From NCBI GenBank assembly GCA_016278585.1, contig JADQBO010000253.1, positions 1-8,033 on the forward strand: a stretch of DNA of 8,033 nt. The letters are read 5' to 3'. The position numbers and the translations under genes are program-made. The notes beneath the pieces were generated by a model that worked only from the letters and a program-made list of their open reading frames with translations, did no database searches and had not been told where the DNA came from. Positions within the stretch are counted from its first letter, which is position 1. Each line of letters starts with the position of its first letter. Of this stretch, positions 6,451 through 8,033 are shown in pieces. This stretch comes from Desulfosporosinus sp. (lineage in GTDB: Bacteria; Bacillota; Desulfitobacteriia; Desulfitobacteriales; Desulfitobacteriaceae).

Positions 6451-6587
6451 TCACAGTTCCCAGCTATGGGTTATCTGTTATTATTCCTAACCTTAAAGTA
6501 ATAGTTGAGGACGTTAACAAGAGGTCACAAAAGGACATTCTTAATATTGCTACAGAATGGATAAACAAAACAGCTAATAACCCTTAA
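6393..6587 (+). pseudogene. 3' remnant of an unrecognised gene
   Basis: This 64-codon plus-strand frame is closed upstream by a TAA at 6390-6392 and contains no ATG, GTG or TTG. From about 6430 it reads like real protein: VDIPEPLRITVPSYGLSVII, then PNLKVIVEDVNKRSQKDILN and a tail ATEWINKTANNP before TAA. The first part (6393-6430) overlaps the minus-strand remnant and is probably only the shadow of that fragment, so the true junction lies near 6430-6445. I do not recognise the family. Confidence 0.35.
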
Positions 6588-6671
6588 TTTATTTTAAAAG
6601 CATTTGTTCATTCCACTACAATTTAGTTATATGTTACAAACGGTTAGGGTAAAAAGCATAGTCATTTGGAC

Positions 6672-6718
6672 AAGGGGGTTACTTTAACGGTAGCTCCTCT
6701 TAAACCCCCTTCGTTAAA
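6672..6718. repeat. interleaved inverted repeats forming a potential H-type pseudoknot
   Basis: Stem 1 pairs AAGGGGGTT (6672-6680) with AACCCCCTT (6703-6711), 9 bp. Stem 2 pairs TTTAACG (6683-6689) with CGTTAAA (6712-6718), 7 bp. The order is stem 1, stem 2, stem 1, stem 2, with loops of 2 and 13 nt and no base between the two 3' strands. This is the geometry of a coaxially stacked H-type pseudoknot. Confidence 0.6.
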
Positions 6719-6737
6719 CTCCCATAGTTATCTACGA

Positions 6738-6767
6738 ATGCCGCCCAACAATGAGGTTGGGCGGCAT
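6738..6767. terminator. perfect 12-bp hairpin, possible terminator
   Basis: ATGCCGCCCAAC and GTTGGGCGGCAT pair without mismatch around a 6-nt loop. On the plus strand it is followed by CATTTATA, on the minus strand by TCGTAGAT, so the T-rich tail is weak either way. It would be very stable as RNA. Plus-strand termination is slightly favoured. Confidence 0.5.
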
Positions 6768-6819
6768 CATTTATACTGAAGGGTATAAGAATTATCAGAA
6801 GCATGGTTACAGGCGGAAA

Positions 6820-7167
6820 TCACCTCGGACAACGACTCATACACAAACCACAACCTTCATTTGCCGTATAAAAGGAACAGCAAATAAACCGATTGTGATT
6901 AAATTGTTGACCGTTTTCTGGTTCTTGTAAAGCTCCTGATGGGCAAATATTTATACAAATACTGCAATTTTTACATGGCATATCAGTTATAAGTTTATTG
7001 GCTTCTAAAGGTGCCTCGGTAATAATCGCTGTTAACTTTAATCTAGCACCATAATCGTGAGAAATTAGCAAACCATTTTTACCGATCGTACCCAAACCAG
7101 CTTGAACTGCACCATATTTGAAGGAAAAAGCACTTGATATATACCGATAATCTGTAAGGTCTTGCCC
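6820..7167 (-). pseudogene. C-terminal remnant of a QueG-like double [4Fe-4S] protein
   Basis: The 115 readable codons run from just after an in-frame TAG (7170-7168) to a TGA. They begin DLTDYRYISSAFSFKYGAVQ and continue AGLGTIGKNGLLISHDYGAR, the conserved core of epoxyqueuosine-reductase-like iron-sulfur proteins. A classic CKNCSICINICPSGAL cluster motif and a second one, CGLCMSRCP, follow. The N-terminal half expected in this family is missing. Just upstream another frame reads KIEKVSIRGK, and a single added base near 7163 would join it to DLTDYR; this suggests frameshift decay rather than a clean cut. The apparent TTG start at 7095 lies inside the conserved core and is not a real start. 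No ribosome binding site is seen. The specific function is not assignable: QueG itself, or one of several uncharacterised relatives. Confidence 0.75.
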
Positions 7168-7405
7168 CTAATTGATACCTTTTCTATTTTAATAGGCTTT
7201 AGTATTCATGTGGAGATTTTATATGACGCATTCTTCTTATATTGTTTCGTAGTGTAGAAAGATGCGTCTTATAAGCAATATAGTGTAGTTAATATGATAT
7301 TATATTGATGGTGGTGTAATTCTTACTTACGGTAAAAAAGGATTTTATGCTGCAAAAAAATCAATATTGATATGTTACCACTAACCTCGAACATAAGGAG
7401 ATAAG
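7168..7405. other. AT-rich intergenic stretch before the methyltransferase gene
   Basis: It contains no supported gene. It includes GACGCAT (7225-7231) complementary to ATGCGTC (7262-7268), interleaved with TATATTG (7238-7244) complementary to CAATATA (7276-7282), and the direct repeat TAGTGTAG (7250-7257 and 7281-7288). The last part holds the ribosome binding site AAGGAG (7395-7400) of the next gene. A clear promoter was not found. A hand count at 7261-7320 gives 17 G or C in 60. Confidence 0.4.
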
Positions 7406-8033
7406 ATGTCAAATATCATTGAGATAAACGATTTTTCATCGTCCAATTTGGATGTCTTTGCTCGCCTGACGGAAACGCAGCTGCGCAACCGGTTGGAGCC
7501 GGAGATGGGCATCTTTATTGCGGAGAGTACCAAGGTAATTGGACTTGCCCTCGACGCTGGATGCGAGCCTATTTCACTTTTGATGGAGCGCAAATACATT
7601 GCAGGGCAGGCGCACGGTATAATCACCCGCTGCGGAGATGTCCCCGTGTATACTGCCGATAGCAACTTGCTAGCAGGGCTGACTGGCTTTCAGCTGACGC
7701 GCGGTGTGCTGTGTGCCATGCGGCGTCCTCATCTACCCAGCGTTGAGGAGGCGTGTGCTGGTGCAAGTCGAGTGGCTGTGCTTGAAGGTATTGCGGACTC
7801 TACCAACGTCGGTGCCATTTTTCGCTCGGCTGCGGCGCTAGGCATCGATACCGTGTTGCTTACCCCCTCATGCTGTGACCCACTGTGCCGGCGTGCGGTG
7901 AGGGTGAGCATGGGTACCATCTTCCAAGTGCCATGGGCCCGTATTGGCAGCGAGCCCTCGCAGTGTCCGCAGCAGGGCTTGAAGAGTCTGCGCAAGCTGG
8001 GCTTTAAGACCGTTGCCATGGCTTTAAATGATA
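7406..8033 (+). CDS. SpoU/TrmH-family RNA 2'-O-ribose methyltransferase, 3' end off window
   Basis: There are 209 complete codons from ATG 7406, five nt after AAGGAG, to the right edge without a stop. Residues about 15-110 form the substrate-binding domain seen in many SpoU enzymes (LRNRLEPEMGIFIAESTKVI at 26-45). Residues 121 onward enter the knotted SPOUT methyltransferase domain, with motif 1 VLEGIADSTNVGAIFRSAAA at 124-143; Asn134 and Arg140 fit the conserved N-x-G-x-x-x-R. The AdoMet-binding motifs 2 and 3 would lie beyond the edge, at a usual total of about 250-280 aa. Substrate is tRNA or rRNA; which one cannot be told. After the first 15 or so codons the gene is markedly richer in GC than the flanking DNA (35 of 60 at 7441-7500), so transfer from another lineage is possible. 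Confidence 0.88.
   Translation, partial: MSNIIEINDFSSSNLDVFARLTETQLRNRLEPEMGIFIAESTKVIGLALDAGCEPISLLMERKYIAGQAHGIITRCGDVPVYTADSNLLAGLTGFQLTRGVLCAMRRPHLPSVEEACAGASRVAVLEGIADSTNVGAIFRSAAALGIDTVLLTPSCCDPLCRRAVRVSMGTIFQVPWARIGSEPSQCPQQGLKSLRKLGFKTVAMALND

Larger units (their letters stand above)
6604..6770 (+). ncRNA. speculative small RNA: promoter, pseudoknot, terminal hairpin
   Basis: A weak promoter-like pair, TTGTTC (6604-6609) and TATATG (6628-6633) with an 18-nt spacer, would start RNA near 6640. The transcript would hold the interleaved stems at 6672-6718 and finish at the 12-bp hairpin at 6738-6767, about 130 nt in all. No convincing open frame covers it. The parts are seen in the sequence; that they form one transcript is inference. 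Confidence 0.2.

Noticed and set aside
6662..6727. Short minus-strand frame ending GGLRGATVKVTPLSK
   Set aside because: It has only about 20 codons, no start, and overlaps the pseudoknot; chance cannot be excluded.
7381..8019. Two open frames on the minus strand (7381-7665 and 7729-8019)
   Set aside because: Both are antisense to the clear SpoU/TrmH coding frame and have low-complexity, unprotein-like composition typical of shadows in GC-rich genes.
1..8033. CRISPR array, tRNA or rRNA genes, complete insertion sequence
   Set aside because: No regularly spaced repeats, no tRNA-like cloverleaf with conserved T-loop, no rRNA segments, and no transposase or matched terminal repeats were seen.

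Overview
The window reads as chromosomal DNA of a low-to-moderate GC, anaerobic Firmicute. The gene set (a RACo-type corrinoid-activator homologue, a small NapC/NrfH-type tetraheme cytochrome, strong purine-rich ribosome binding sites) points to the Desulfosporosinus/Desulfitobacterium neighbourhood. That placement is inference from gene content, not a database match.

Layout. Positions 1-2511 carry three minus-strand genes read right to left: a two-domain GNAT acetyltransferase, an NRDE/TANGO2-family protein, and the 5' part of a RACo-like ASKHA protein that runs off the left edge and appears to lack its usual N-terminal ferredoxin domain. A gene-free stretch (about 2512-3064) holds a likely minus-strand terminator and several hairpins. 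A membrane-anchored tetraheme cytochrome (3065-3553, plus) follows, then a 5'-truncated DUF4256 remnant. Next are ilvE (minus, 3895-4920) and a divergent LysR regulator (plus, 5119-6039) that share a short AT-rich intergenic region.

From 6040 to about 7170 the window looks like a gene graveyard. It holds at least three coding-looking fragments without start codons (minus 6041-6280, minus 6337-6450, plus 6393-6587), an intrinsic terminator still sitting behind one of them, and the C-terminal part of a QueG-like 4Fe-4S protein (minus 6820-7167). Among these debris lies a tidy RNA-like element: a 9-bp and a 7-bp stem interleaved as a textbook H-type pseudoknot (6672-6718), followed by a perfect 12-bp hairpin (6738-6767). 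It could be a small noncoding RNA.

The right end (7406-8033, plus) is the 5' part of a SpoU/TrmH-family RNA 2'-O-methyltransferase. Its base composition is clearly richer in GC than the DNA next to it (hand count 35/60 at 7441-7500 against 17/60 at 7261-7320), so it may have a different origin.

Functional links are loose. ilvE and the LysR gene form a classic divergent pair. The cytochrome has no catalytic partner in the window. I recognise no complete new multi-gene system. The ferredoxin-less RACo-like protein and the pseudoknot/hairpin element are the most interesting leads.
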